From assembly GCA_014218235.1 (NCBI GenBank), contig CM024753.1:176056348-176120347 (forward strand): DNA of 64,000 nucleotides, written 5' to 3'. Below the pieces are notes generated by a model. It was given only the letters and a program-made list of their open reading frames with translations, made no database searches and was not told the origin of the DNA. Of this stretch, positions 33,328-44,137 are shown piece after piece. Made by a program: the position numbers and the translations under genes. The first letter of the stretch is position 1, and every line of letters begins with the position of its first letter. This DNA is from Colocasia esculenta (lineage: Eukaryota > Streptophyta > Magnoliopsida > Alismatales > Araceae).

Positions 33328-34816
33328 TTACTGGGAACCCTGTTCAGCAGATATGCCGCTGACTCTAGCGCATATCCCCATAAGGAAAACTGGTAACTGT
33401 GAACGGCTCATCATGGATCGCACCATGTCCAACAAGGTACGATTTCTCCTTTCCGATACACCATTCATCTGTGGTGTATAGGGAGGAGTCCATTGAGAAA
33501 GGATACCATTGTCCTTTAAGAATTGTGTGAACTCTGTACTTAAGTATTCACCTCCTCGGTCTGACCGTAGGATTTTAATACTCTTTCCAGTTTGTTTCTC
33601 AACTTCATTCTTAAATTCTTGAAATTTTCCAAAAGCTTCAGATTTGTACTTCATTAAGTAAACAAATCCGAACCTTGAGTAGTCATCCATGAATGTAATG
33701 AAGTATGAGTAGCCACCCTTGGCTTGGGTAGACATTGGACCACATACATCCGAGTGTATTAATTCCAATATGTCCTTGGCCCTATCTCCATGTCTACTAA
33801 ATGGAGATTTGGTCAACTTACCCATTAAACAGGATTCACAAGTTGCATATGATTCATAATCAAATGGATCTAAGTATCTATTCTTATGCAACTTTTGAAC
33901 CCTATTCTCGCCAATGTGACCAAGCCTACAATACCATAAGTAGGTAGTGTTCACACTATTCTTACTTCTCTTAGGAGAAACATCAACATGGAGATTTGCA
34001 TAAGAAACATCAAGTAGATACAAACCATTTACCAAATTTGCTAAAGCAACTAGTTTATTTCTCAAATAAACTGAACAACTATTGTTCTTAATGGTAAACT
34101 TGTATCCAATTCTGTCTAAACAAGAAACAGAAATAATGTTCTTAATGATACTAGGCACAAAGTAGCAATCATCTAATAAAAGCAAATCTCCTGAGGGTGA
34201 CTTGAGCTTCACTGTCCCCACAGTATGTGCACCAACACTTGTGCCGTTTCCAAGCCTCAAGTTCACCTCGCCCTTGCTCAGCTTCCTTCTACTTGTCAAC
34301 ATCTGCACATCATTGCAGACATGAGAAGCACATCCAGTGTCTAAAACCCAAGATGTGGAATCTCTAAGCGACAAGTGAAGATCTATCATATAGATACATG
34401 AAGCTTCGCCAAACTTCTGCTTCTCCTGAGCCTTCATTGCAAGGTAGTCCTTGCGATTTCTTTTCCAGTGCCCCTTCTTTTTGCAGTGGAAGCACTCGCC
34501 CTTTTCTGCTCCTTTGCTTATGTCCTTCTTTTGTCTTTGCTTGGACTGTTTCTTTGCATTGCCTTTCTTAAAGGCTTGCATTGCTCTCCTCTTCTTGTTG
34601 GACTTTCCAACCATGAGAACAGTGGGCTTTTCCTTCTTAAGGTTGCCCTCAGCAGTCTTCAGCATGTTTAGCATCTCAACTAAACTCACCTTCCAGGACA
34701 TAGGCAATGAGCTCAGACCTGAGGACAATCTTCAGGTTCTTGAGCCATTCCAAGTAGTTCGGGCCTGTCAATTTGTTGGCATCCAGTATGCCACGGAGTG
34801 GGTTACCCGACGACAT
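33328..34816 (-). pseudogene. Copia-N gag (internally deleted), protease and integrase
   Basis: Gag begins at the ATG at 34816 (MSSGNPLRGILDANKLTGPN, then YLEWLKNLKIVLRSELIAYVLE). It then jumps out of frame, near 34690, to the gag C-terminal part (SLVEMLNMLKTAEGNLKKEK), so most of the capsid domain is missing. The zinc knuckle CFHCKKKGHWKRN, the protease site WVLDTGCASHVCND, the GAG-pre-integrase YLWYCRLGHIG and the integrase core follow (D in HSDVCGPM, D in ILRSDRGGEY, E in GVSERRNRTLLD). A frameshift near 33375 leads into the next segment. A normal Copia gag is a few hundred residues longer here. Confidence 0.9.
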
Positions 34817-34994
34817 TTTTTCCTATAAAGGAAATGTAAATACAACTAGCAGATGTTCATAATAATGATTAAATCTAGATTAGGACTTTAATCAAGATTA
34901 GCTCCCACTATTTTCCGACAGACTGTATAACCCTTAGATATACAGAATGGGAGACTCCGACGGTCTCCTAGTGGGGATCGGAATCTTACAGACT

Positions 34995-35312
34995 CATAGC
35001 ATGATCTTGTGGATAGCACAACAAACCATACTATGATCTGAAAGCGGTCAACTCTTGACACTTGCAACTCTTGCAATATCTGATCTTATTTTGGCCCCTG
35101 AATTTTAATGACCTTATGGATAGCACAACAAGTCATTAAATCCAGTCTAAGCAATACCATCATTACGTAACGAGCATAGATTTGGATGTAGCCCTTGTGG
35201 ATAGCACAACAAAGCTACACCATTCCTCTACCCCGTTTAAGGCATCACTATGCCATAGTTTTAGTCAGTCATCAGATTTGGCAAGCCTTGTGGATAGCAC
35301 AACAAACTTGCC
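34995..35312 (-). repeat. Four stem-loops sharing the core TTGTG-GATAG-CACAA
   Basis: Cores are at 35007-35021, 35114-35128, 35195-35209 and 35288-35302 (plus strand). Each is enclosed by its own complementary arms: 34995-35005/35025-35035, 35104-35112/35132-35140, 35187-35192/35214-35219 and 35280-35285/35307-35312. Arm sequences differ but pairing is kept, and mismatches in copies 1 and 2 become G-U pairs in the minus-strand RNA. Confidence 0.8.
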
Positions 35313-36359
35313 CGATCTAATGGCAATCCTAAAACTATAATGATGGAGGGCCACGTAATTCATTCTTAATGATTACGCTACGGCTTAAAATTTAAACAAG
35401 GAGGGATTTTGATATATTTTATCTTGGTCTCTATATCTGCGTGCTATTGATATATAGAATTTGGAATATCATATTTATTATATAATATCAAAGCACATCC
35501 ACATAATATAAATATAAGAAAAAGATGGATATCATACTCTACACTAGAGTGGCATTACAAAGCCAGTTGGTAATCCACAAATATGGTGAACAAATGGCAG
35601 CCCCGCATCTGATGCTTTAGCTTGATGTAACTTTATGTCCAGCAAGGTCCTGCATGGTACTCTCCTCCATCTCCGCCAATCCGCTTCTTAAAATTACAAG
35701 TAATATTTAAATTGGGCTCGCAAGCCCATAAATGTACATCAGATAATAATAAAAACCTTGAACAAGTCAAGGGGAGTACATAACAGGAAGGATATAGAAT
35801 GTACAACCCGGATTTAATAGAGGGAGAGAGGGAGGCACGCAGTCCTCATAAATTACATCACATGCCATTAACCATAAACATCATCACATGACATCTAAGT
35901 CCATGAACATCCATCCACACATCAACACATCACATGCATCAAAAAGCAATCATCACATAATTACTTCTGAAATAACTTTTATTTCAAAAATATAATAATA
36001 TATTTTGAAAACCATTTAACTAAACAATTTAGCTAACATGGATAACATCTAAACAACTTTAGATAAACGCCATTCACCGTTGCTGCATGAATCCGCCAAA
36101 ATTTACTGTTAATTAATTTAAAAAGAATCACATTCTTTAATTAATTAACATGTATTAATTAGATGGTAGGAAATAACTAAAACAATTATAGAATTCCTTA
36201 AACTAATTAAACATTGGGTCAAATATCTGAAAATTAATTTACAGAGAGCTAAAACAATTTTAAAAACTCTTAAAATTAATTTCAAAATTTTTTGGGATTT
36301 TAAAACAATTTTTCTGGTGTTTAAACAATTTAAAAACAATTAAAAACTTAAAAAAAAGG

Positions 36360-36620
36360 GGGGAAAAGGGCCGGTCGGATCCGACGCGGGCCGGATCCGA
36401 TCGCGGCCCGCCTGGGACCCGCGGGGGTCTGCCCGCGACTTACCCGCGGGCGGGCCGTGCGGGGTCGCCCCCTCCGCCCGAACAGAGGGGCGCGCGGCTA
36501 GGGTGAAACCCTAGCCGCCGCCGCCCTCCGGCGGAGGGCGGCTCGCCGGCCCCCGCGCCGCCTCCGTCGGCCGCGGACGGCGCCGGCGGCACCGGAGATC
36601 GCCTGCCATCGCCCCCAACG
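36360..36620. other. GC-rich block in Copia-N leader
   Basis: The block is strongly G+C rich with repeated CGGATCCGA-type palindromes (GGTCGGATCCGACG, GGCCGGATCCGATC near 36370-36400) and GCGGGC runs. It contrasts sharply with the AT-rich surroundings. Confidence 0.7.
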
Positions 36621-36937
36621 CCCAGAAAACCCCGGAGAAACCCCAAAAACCTGCAAAAATCGCCCCATCTTGGACTATCCAAGAAAGTGAAACCTGCACA
36701 ACGAAGGCATCTTGCAGAGGGTCGTGTGGCCTCCACAGAGAGCCAAGCGATGCCACGATGGGTTCTTCACGAAGCCCTTGGTACCGAGAACAACTTCCAT
36801 GTACCAAACGGGAAGTGCACATCCCATGTGCGACCCAAGAATGAGGTAAAGATTAGGGATTCATGTAGAATGTGAATCGACAAAAACACATGAAATGACA
36901 TTCATACGACGCCGATCCAGTCCGAACCAGCAACCTA

Positions 36938-36949
36938 TCTCTGATACCA
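36938..36949 (-). other. Primer binding site of Copia-N
   Basis: The sense sequence is TGGTATCAGAGA, one base from the LTR end at 36951, matching eleven of twelve bases of the iMet-type site. Confidence 0.88.
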
Positions 36950-36950
36950 C

Positions 36951-38456
36951 TGTTAGGAATCGACAGGGCGCAGCGAAAACGTGATTTCCACAGATAGATA
37001 TCGTTGCCGGCGGTCGGATCGAACAAAAACCGGTAAACCAGCGCACGGGCAGATCTCATCTTTACCTTTGCGGGGTTGCGTAACTCCCGAATCCGGGGAG
37101 GAGGTGGCGCAGGAGGCGCCGGTGCTTCAAGCCGTTCAAGTGTCCGGCCTCTAGACGTATCCACGCGAGCTCCGGACGCAGACGGGATCTCCTCGTTCTC
37201 CACGCGTCTCCCGGATCTCAACTCCACCATGTGCCGAAGAGAGGAGAGAGAGGGTGGGGGGCGCCCTGGGAGAGAGAGAGAGGAGGGGGGCGTCCAGGGT
37301 TAAGCCTGGAGCTTGGCCCAGGGTTTAACTCTCAGCGTATATTTATAGACACCGCAGTTTTTCATAAAAACCCAGTCATTGTCTATAAAGAACACCTTGC
37401 CCAGTCTGCTCGGAACTCTTATGCGTGTGACCCTCTAGACCCAACTGCTAGTCCAGTTTTTCAGCCCATTAAGCTCAATAACTCTTTATTGACTTATGGT
37501 AATTAATTAACATCTCATATTAATTAATTACACAATCAATTATCATCTCACGATAATTGACCGGGCTTCCAATCAAGTTGGGTGCCAAGCAACACCACTT
37601 GATCCTGGAAAGCATTGGGGTTCATCAACCCATTCAAGGAACCTTTTATATCATCAGTTACCACGTGACTTTAATCCTTCGCTCGTGCAATGCTCCCGAG
37701 TGCACTTAGGGTATGGTCAACTGTCAAACCCTAATGTGTGTACTCACTTGGTTTAGATGCCGCATAACAATATCAGAAAACTCCTTTTCTGATAAGTAGT
37801 CTTGCCCTGGCCAGGGACTATTAGGCATCCTTCCGTAGAGCATTCACTCTCCTATTACCGAGAGCGAGTGATCCCATATTGACCACACAATCACCTTCGA
37901 AGGTATTCCGCTAGATCCGATCACTTAACTGATTAAGACCTCATGGCTAGAGATCTATAAGTCAAGGTCAAAACCCAGAAGTCCACCAACAAGGTGTCCT
38001 TGGTGTCTCAGGTCTAAGGACCAATCATGCCACTGTGACAATGAATCTAGCTGGTTGACAGTAAGGTAATATTACCATCCAGCGATTCATAACGGATCAG
38101 TTCAGTGAACTCATTCTCCAATTAGCACCTACAGATTCACCTTAGTGTCTCCACACAAGTGACTATGAGACCAGTCACCCTCATCATATGAGCAGGTGCA
38201 ACCTGTACTAGTCTAACCGGATATCCGATGTCCTTCTCGAATATCCTCCGACTAGGAACAATTAAAAATATACGTTTAAAGGATATCAATCTCATTGTTA
38301 TGATCTCATCATAATTAATATCCATTGCGCATATTCATGGACTTCATAATGAAACAATAAACGAATTGTACATAATGAATATAAAAGCCTTATTATTATT
38401 ATCAAAGAACAAGATTGTATAAGTTATGATTGGCTTGAGGACATCCATAACTAACA
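36951..38456 (-). repeat. Copia-N 5' LTR
   Basis: The right LTR (1506 bp) is followed by the target duplication CAACC. It has the same TATA-like site (37337-37350) and G-rich stretch (about 37250-37300) as the 3' copy. Confidence 0.95.
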
Positions 38457-40557
38457 CAACCTGCCTCTGAGCCTAACTACACAAGTATCATCAATGGTGA
38501 CACCTTCCATTTTTACAATCTTTGCTAAATTCCCATCTGTTCTTTGGACTTCAATAATCTATCAATGCAAATATGGCTCTACAGCACTACTGGCTAGTAC
38601 TGCTCACCGCTGACTGCTTGGAACATACAATGAATTTTCTGCTATTTCTTCATATAATTTCCATTCTTTAATCATCATATGACTCATATATGCTTTCCTG
38701 CTTAGTGCATCAGCTACCACATTGGCCTTACCCGGATGGTAAGCCAAACTGAAATTATAATCTTTCAAATACTCTACCCATCTATGCTGACGGAGATTCA
38801 AATCCTTCTCGGAGAAAATGTACTTCAAGCTTTTATGATCTGTAAATATTTCAAATCTCTCACCATAAAGGTAATGCATCCACATTTTTAAAGCAAAAAC
38901 AACTACTGCTAACTCCAAATCATGCGTTGGGTAGTTCTCCTCTGCTGGCTTCAATTGCCTGGATGCATAAGCTATCACTTTGCCATGTTGCATTAATACT
39001 GCTCCAAGCCCTCTTCTCGATTCATCTGTATAGACCACAAAACCACCACTACTGCTGGTAGTGGCAATATTGGCGCTGCTATAAGCCTCTTTTTCAATTC
39101 CATAAAACTTTTCTGGCATTCATTTGACCACACAAATGGCACATCTTTTCTGGTTAATCTAGTCATGGGTGTTGCAATTCTGGAGAAATCTTGTATAAAA
39201 CGCCTGTAGTAACTTGCTAAGCCCAAAAAACTTTTGATTTCTATGATTGTCTTCGGCGCTTCCCACTTCATAACTGCTTCTACTTTACCTGGATCTACTG
39301 CAACTCCTTCTGCCGAAATAACATGACCCATAAACTGAATTTCTTTCAACCAAAATTCATACTTGCTGAACTTGGCATATAACTGATTATCCCGCAAAAG
39401 CTGCAATGTAAATCTCAGGTGTTCTGCATGCTCCTCTTCCGATGCTGAATAAATCAAGATATCATCTATGAAAACCACTATGAATTGATCTAGATAGGGG
39501 TGAAAAATTCTGTTCATCAAATTCATAAACGCTGCTGGTGGATTGGTTAGCCCAAATGGCATAACCACAAACTCGTAATGCCCATACCTGGTTCTGAATA
39601 CTGTCTTATCAATATCTTCCTCTCTTATTCTTAACTGATGATATCCCGACCTCAAGTCAATTTTAGAAACACCTTCGCTGATTGGAGCTGATCAAACAAG
39701 TCATCAATTCTTGGCAATGGGTACTTATTCTTTATGGTTACATCATTCAATTTTCTGTAATCAATACACATTCTAAAACTGCCATCCTTCTTTCTTACAA
39801 ATAGCACTAGATCTCCCCACGGAGAATGACTTGGCCTGATGAACCCTTTTTCCAACAATTCTTGTAACTGCTTCTTTAATTCCTTTAATTCTGTTGGGGC
39901 CATTCTGTACGGTGCCTTAGAAATTGGCATAGTTCCTGGTTGTAATTCAATCGTGAAGTCCACCTCTCTATGTGGAGCTAAACCTGGCAAATCATCTGGA
40001 AATACATCTGTAAATTCCTTGACTATTGGAACTGCCTTTACTGATTTACCAGTCTCAATCAAACTCACAGAAGCTAAATAAGCTACACATCCTGCATTTA
40101 ATAATTTTCTAGCTTTAATTGCTGAAATTATAATCTTGGAGGTATAGAAAGGCATACCTTGAAATTCAAACACTACTCCACCGGGGTGACAAAACCTGAT
40201 TCTCTTCTTTCTGCAATCTACCATAGCTCCATAGGCCTCAAGCCAATCCATACCCAAGATAATATCATAATATCTCAATTGCAAAGCATATAATCTACCT
40301 GGCATCTGATTCCCATGAATCACAATCGGAGCCTCATCTACATAACAAGAGATGAGCATAAACTCACCCGAGGGAACCTCTACTACCAACTCACACAATT
40401 TCTCCTTTAGTGGATGCACCATACAATCCAGAAACTCTTCGGAAATAAAAGAATGCGAAGCACCTGGATCAAATAAAACTCTTGTTGAAAAGTCATAGAT
40501 AGGTAATATACCTTCTGTCAAATTTGACGCCTCTGCCTGGGCTCGGGTGATAGCCAT
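38457..40557 (-). pseudogene. Chromo-1 protease, RT and RNase H
   Basis: From 40557 there is the protease, with active site RVLFDPGASHSFISEEFLD, where the usual DSG/DTG has become DPG. RT follows (SPWGDLVLFVRKKDGSFRMC), with a frameshift near 39655 at the KIDLRSGYHQ motif. It continues with MPFGLTNPPAAFMNLMNRIF and the catalytic VFIDDILIYSAS. RNase H follows (YTDESRRGLGAVLMQ, YPTHDLELAVVVFALKMW, DHKSLKYIFSEKDLN, HPGKANVVADALSRKA) to about 38604. A second frame change lies near 39050. The reading continues into the integrase finger at 29790 after removal of Copia-N. Function: reverse transcription of the Gypsy element. Confidence 0.93.
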
Positions 40558-40599
40558 AATCCGGCCTCTACCTCGTTGGTGTGGTGCTCCCCTACCACG

Positions 40600-41758
40600 A
40601 CCTGCCGATGGCTACTGGGGCTATTGCTGCTGCTGCTGAACTCCTCTTCCATACCCATACTCTCGAGGATAGGGGCAATTGCGGATCAAATGCCCCGGTT
40701 GATCACAATTGTAACACATGTACCCTGGTGGAAGAGTAGACTGCCTGGCGGTACTCTGCTATGACTCCTCTACCTCCGGCCTGTAGCCACTCCCCCGCTG
40801 GAACATCTGCTGGTGACCTCATCTTCCCCCTCGACCTTGGAATACCTTCTTCAACTTTTGTCCCCACTTGCTGAAACCTGAGGAAGATGCTTCCGCTGGC
40901 GCCTTTCCTTTACTAATCCTGGAAGATTGCTGGGGTAGCCGGAAACTACCCGAACCTGACTCTCCTGCCTGACGAGTCCGAACGGACCTCTCTAGTGTAG
41001 CTGCTCTTTGGGCTGTCTCCTCTACAGTCCTGCACATTAGTGGTATCACCACATTCTGCAACTCTGCCCTCAAGCCACGGATAAAATACTCGACCATCAT
41101 AGCATTATCTGATACAACATATGGGGCATATCGGCTAAGTTCCATAAACCTCATCTGGTATTCCAAAATAGAAGAATTCCCTTGCTGAAGTGTCCAGAAT
41201 TGCTCCCTTTTTTGATGTACTTGCACTAGAAAAATGTATCATTAAATACCTCGAAAAACTCCAGCCATGTGATGGTCTCCTCTGTCCTGCCCGCAAAAGT
41301 AGTCTGCATCTTTAACCTCCACCATTCTTGAGCAAAACCCCTCAACTGATATGCAGCTAAAACCACTCTATCTACTGGTGGACACCTCATCGTCACGAAA
41401 ACTCTTTCAATCTCATGAATCCAGTGCTCAACTGTGTCTGGATTCGGTCCTCCTGTGTATGTTGGCGGCTGCAACCTCAAAAATTTTTCAACCTGCATAA
41501 CTGGTTCCTCTGCTGCCCTCACTGGTGGTGACGGTGGTACAAGTACTACAAAAGGTACCTCCACACCAGGTGCTGGTGGAACTGGTGCCACTGGTACAAC
41601 CTCTCCTACAACTGGTGGTACTGCTACTGGCGGTACCGGTGCCTACTGCTCCATTCTCATACAAATATCCATGAGACTCTCCATATTCTCTTTATCATGT
41701 GCTGAGTAGACTCCTCAGGCTCATCTCCTCCACCACCCCAATCTCTCCTATCGGCCAT
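40600..41758 (-). pseudogene. Chromo-1 gag
   Basis: Sense gag starts at the ATG at 41758 (MADRRDWGGGGDEPEE) and shifts frame near 41680 into a Val/Pro-rich stretch. The retrotrans-gag domain follows at 41591-41226 (FLRLQPPTYTGGPNPDTVEH, VLAAYQLRGFAQEWWRL) and 41226-40819 (LQQGNSSILEYQMRFMELSR, FIRGL). The zinc knuckle CYNCDQPGHLIRNC is near 40670-40715. A frame change sits near 41226. It is a Ty3/gypsy capsid/nucleocapsid precursor. Confidence 0.9.
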
Positions 41759-41899
41759 CTTAAATTCCTGCACAAACAACATTCCAAGCCACATACACGA
41801 AAGCAAATCATTACAAAACTAGAGCCAGCTACCAGCAGTGGACTAGTGTAGAAGCAAGGCTATGTAATTTCCCAGTTCCTTTATATTTACACGGACCTT

Positions 41900-41911
41900 G
41901 CTCTGATGCCA
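41900..41911 (-). other. Primer binding site of Chromo-1
   Basis: The sense TGGCATCAGAGC lies four bases from the 5' LTR and matches the iMet-type site with one change. Confidence 0.85.
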
Positions 41912-41915
41912 ACTA

Positions 41916-44137
41916 TGACAGACCACATCGTTCAAACTCGTTAACCCATTAACGAGCATGACCCGACTCCGCCTCCTGCGAATGAGGCGTAGCCTCGCAA
42001 GGGATATTACACACATGTCCGTGGAAACATAAAAGAACACACTAGTATATATATAAGATTCACAATCTCACACATATTTACATTGGATTTACATAGCCAA
42101 ATTTCAACAAAAGTCAAAGTAAAGTACACAAGCCTGGGGCATACCCCGAGGCACAACAGAAGAAAGTCTACACTGCTAGAGGCGTCGGCCCAACACTGAT
42201 GCGATGCGGCTCTGAACTGGAAGACGGTAGAGAAACCTCCTGCTCTCCTTCACCTGTAGGGAGTAGGGGTGAGCCTCGCAAGTCACTGGCTCAGTAGGGA
42301 AACTCCCCCAAAAATTGAGCAAACCAAACTCAAGAACGAAAGCAGGAAACTACGCTAGCAATTTATAAGGTAAGCTAAGCAAGATATTAAAGCTATAAAT
42401 ACCACTTACTACTTGCCGTTAACATAAACCAACTTAAATAAATAAACGGCAAAACCACAACTCGGTGTATGTGCTAAAGTAGAGACCGCCACACTCAAGC
42501 CACGTAGACTGGTTCGCGACACCAGCAACTGACTCAGACAAACCACACAGGTCTACCTCTCAGCCTCATAGCCACGGACGAAAGGTCCAGCTGCCGCTCC
42601 ACGAGAACAAGCCAAACAACTGTGGAGACCACCCAACACCACAACCGTGGACCACACTGTCGCGGGCCCATGCCTGGCACCTTTAGGGACTCTGGCCTGA
42701 GCTCCCTAGAGTGAGGCACTGGAAACAGGACAAGTTGGGGACCAGTGACGTCTACTGGTGTCCGTACCCCCAACTACGAGCGCGCTACAAGTGACGAAAC
42801 AACAAACTCTCACAAGTCACTATCCCACTGTCGTCTTTCCCTCAGCCGGATGTACAACTCAAGCACAGGAGTAAGTGTGTCCAGGACAGATGACACAGAC
42901 CTCGATGGTACAACGCAAGTATCGAGACAAGCCCTGAGCACAAGCCTGGCTCACACAGAACCTAGGGCACCCAACTGAAGAGGTAACCATGGTAGGCGTC
43001 GTACTACTCGCCACGTACACACAAACCACGTGCACACTACACAAACCACGTGAAACCTCACGTCAACCACGTGAACACAGCACACTAACTGCGTGAACAA
43101 CATGCCAGTCACGTGAACCACTTGCTAACCTCGAAAATAGCTTGTTAACCACATAAATGTCACGCTCCCAAAGCGCAACAGGTGCCAATGCACTGCTTAT
43201 ACTTGCCATGCACAAGAAATAACAATATCCAGATAATTATACCATTAAAACCATGCACAACAGGACCTCTCGGCTGAGGTTGCGACGTAGGGTAGTGTCG
43301 CCTTCAGAATGCGACCCCCCGATATGTCGTGTTCATAACCTGAACGTGACGGGTCGGCCTATCGCGTTAAGAACGCGATAGGGGGCTCTGTCGCCTTCAC
43401 AGGAGAAAACCCTAATCCGGGGAACTCCCTCTGGATTACCACCCTAAACCATGCAAACCTTGTTTAATTCTCAATTCTCATGCTTTAATGGATACCCTAA
43501 CATGGTATCTACTGTTCTCGACGCCAAAAACCAACCATACATGCATTTCATGAGATCACACGGTGTAAAATGGGTAGAATTCCCCTACCTTCGTGAAGAA
43601 CGCAAAGGACGACACTTTCTCGACGTTTCCCCCACTCCACGCAAGGTCCTTGCGGCGAGAACACGCCAAACACACCTCCAAACTACCGAATCGCCCAACA
43701 GAACGCCGCAGCACCTTCCCCTGGCCGAGCAGAACTAGTTGCAGCTCTGCTTGGCCAAAATAGCTTAAAAATGCACAGCAGTTGGGAACACGACATACCC
43801 CCTGACACGACCTGAACGCGACAGGGTTGGGCGTCGCCTTCCCAAAACTGACATCTACATGCTGTTCAGCGCGCGACACGTGGCGCGCATGTAGACAACA
43901 ATCGCCCAACAGTGGTAACAAGAACGCGACATGCAAGACCGTCGCGGTCAGAACGCGACGTCCCTCACTATCGCGTTCACAAATAGTGAACAGGTAGGTG
44001 TTTTGGGCCCAGCCTACCGACCCACAAACACCCCAACCCAACACACACACCTGAAACACGCCACATTGGCCACACACTGGCCACCACAAGCACTAAACGA
44101 AGGATCCACAAGGATCCGAAAAATGCACGACGTTACA
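41916..44137 (-). repeat. Chromo-1 5' LTR
   Basis: The right LTR (2222 bp) is paired with 26178-28400. It is followed by TAACA, the near-match of the left flank AAACA. It retains four perfect CACGTG sites. Confidence 0.93.
43021..43150. promoter_or_regulatory. Phased CACGTG (G-box) array in Chromo-1 5' LTR
   Basis: Perfect sites start at 43027, 43047, 43068 and 43110, with TGCGTG in the intermediate position near 43089. The spacing is therefore a near-constant 21 bases. It is better preserved than the 3' LTR copy. Confidence 0.65.

Larger units (their letters stand above)
34817..36937 (-). other. Copia-N 5' leader, long and structured
   Basis: About 2.1 kb separate the PBS from the gag ATG. 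It holds hairpins at 34921-34975, four related stem-loops at 34995-35312, an AT-rich middle (about 35430-36330) and a GC-rich block (36360-36620) near the PBS. Open stretches of about 100 codons in the GC-rich block look like chance and match nothing I know. Confidence 0.75.
29791..38456 (-). mobile_element. Copia-N: complete nested Ty1/copia element
   Basis: LTRs at 29791-31293 and 36951-38456 start TGTTAGGAATCG and end CATAACTAACA. A perfect 5-bp target duplication CAACC lies at 29786-29790 and 38457-38461. PBS (36938-36949) and PPT (31294-31303) place it on the minus strand. The internal part holds a 2.1 kb structured leader, gag with a large internal deletion, then protease, integrase, RT and RNase H. 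It is the youngest-looking complete element by intactness of its LTRs and RT/RNase H frame, yet it has stops and frameshifts. The lineage looks like the TAR/Tork/Angela side of Copia, not SIRE, as there is no post-pol ORF. Confidence 0.95.
26178..44137 (-). mobile_element. Chromo-1: chromodomain Ty3/gypsy element with nested Copia-N
   Basis: LTRs at 26178-28400 and 41916-44137 (starting TG-GACNGACCAC, ending GTTACA) bound a minus-strand element with PBS, gag, protease, RT, RNase H, integrase and a chromodomain-like C terminus. The flanks AAACA (26173-26177) and TAACA (44138-44142) look like a target duplication with one change. It sits within the Gypsy-G LTR. Its integrase is split by Copia-N (29791-38456). 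A frameshift in RT, a stop before the chromodomain and a protease active-site change make it defective. Confidence 0.93.

Noticed and set aside
36440..36822. Gly/Pro/Arg-rich ORFs in the Copia-N leader
   Set aside because: They result from high GC content; two frames overlap and neither has a motif.
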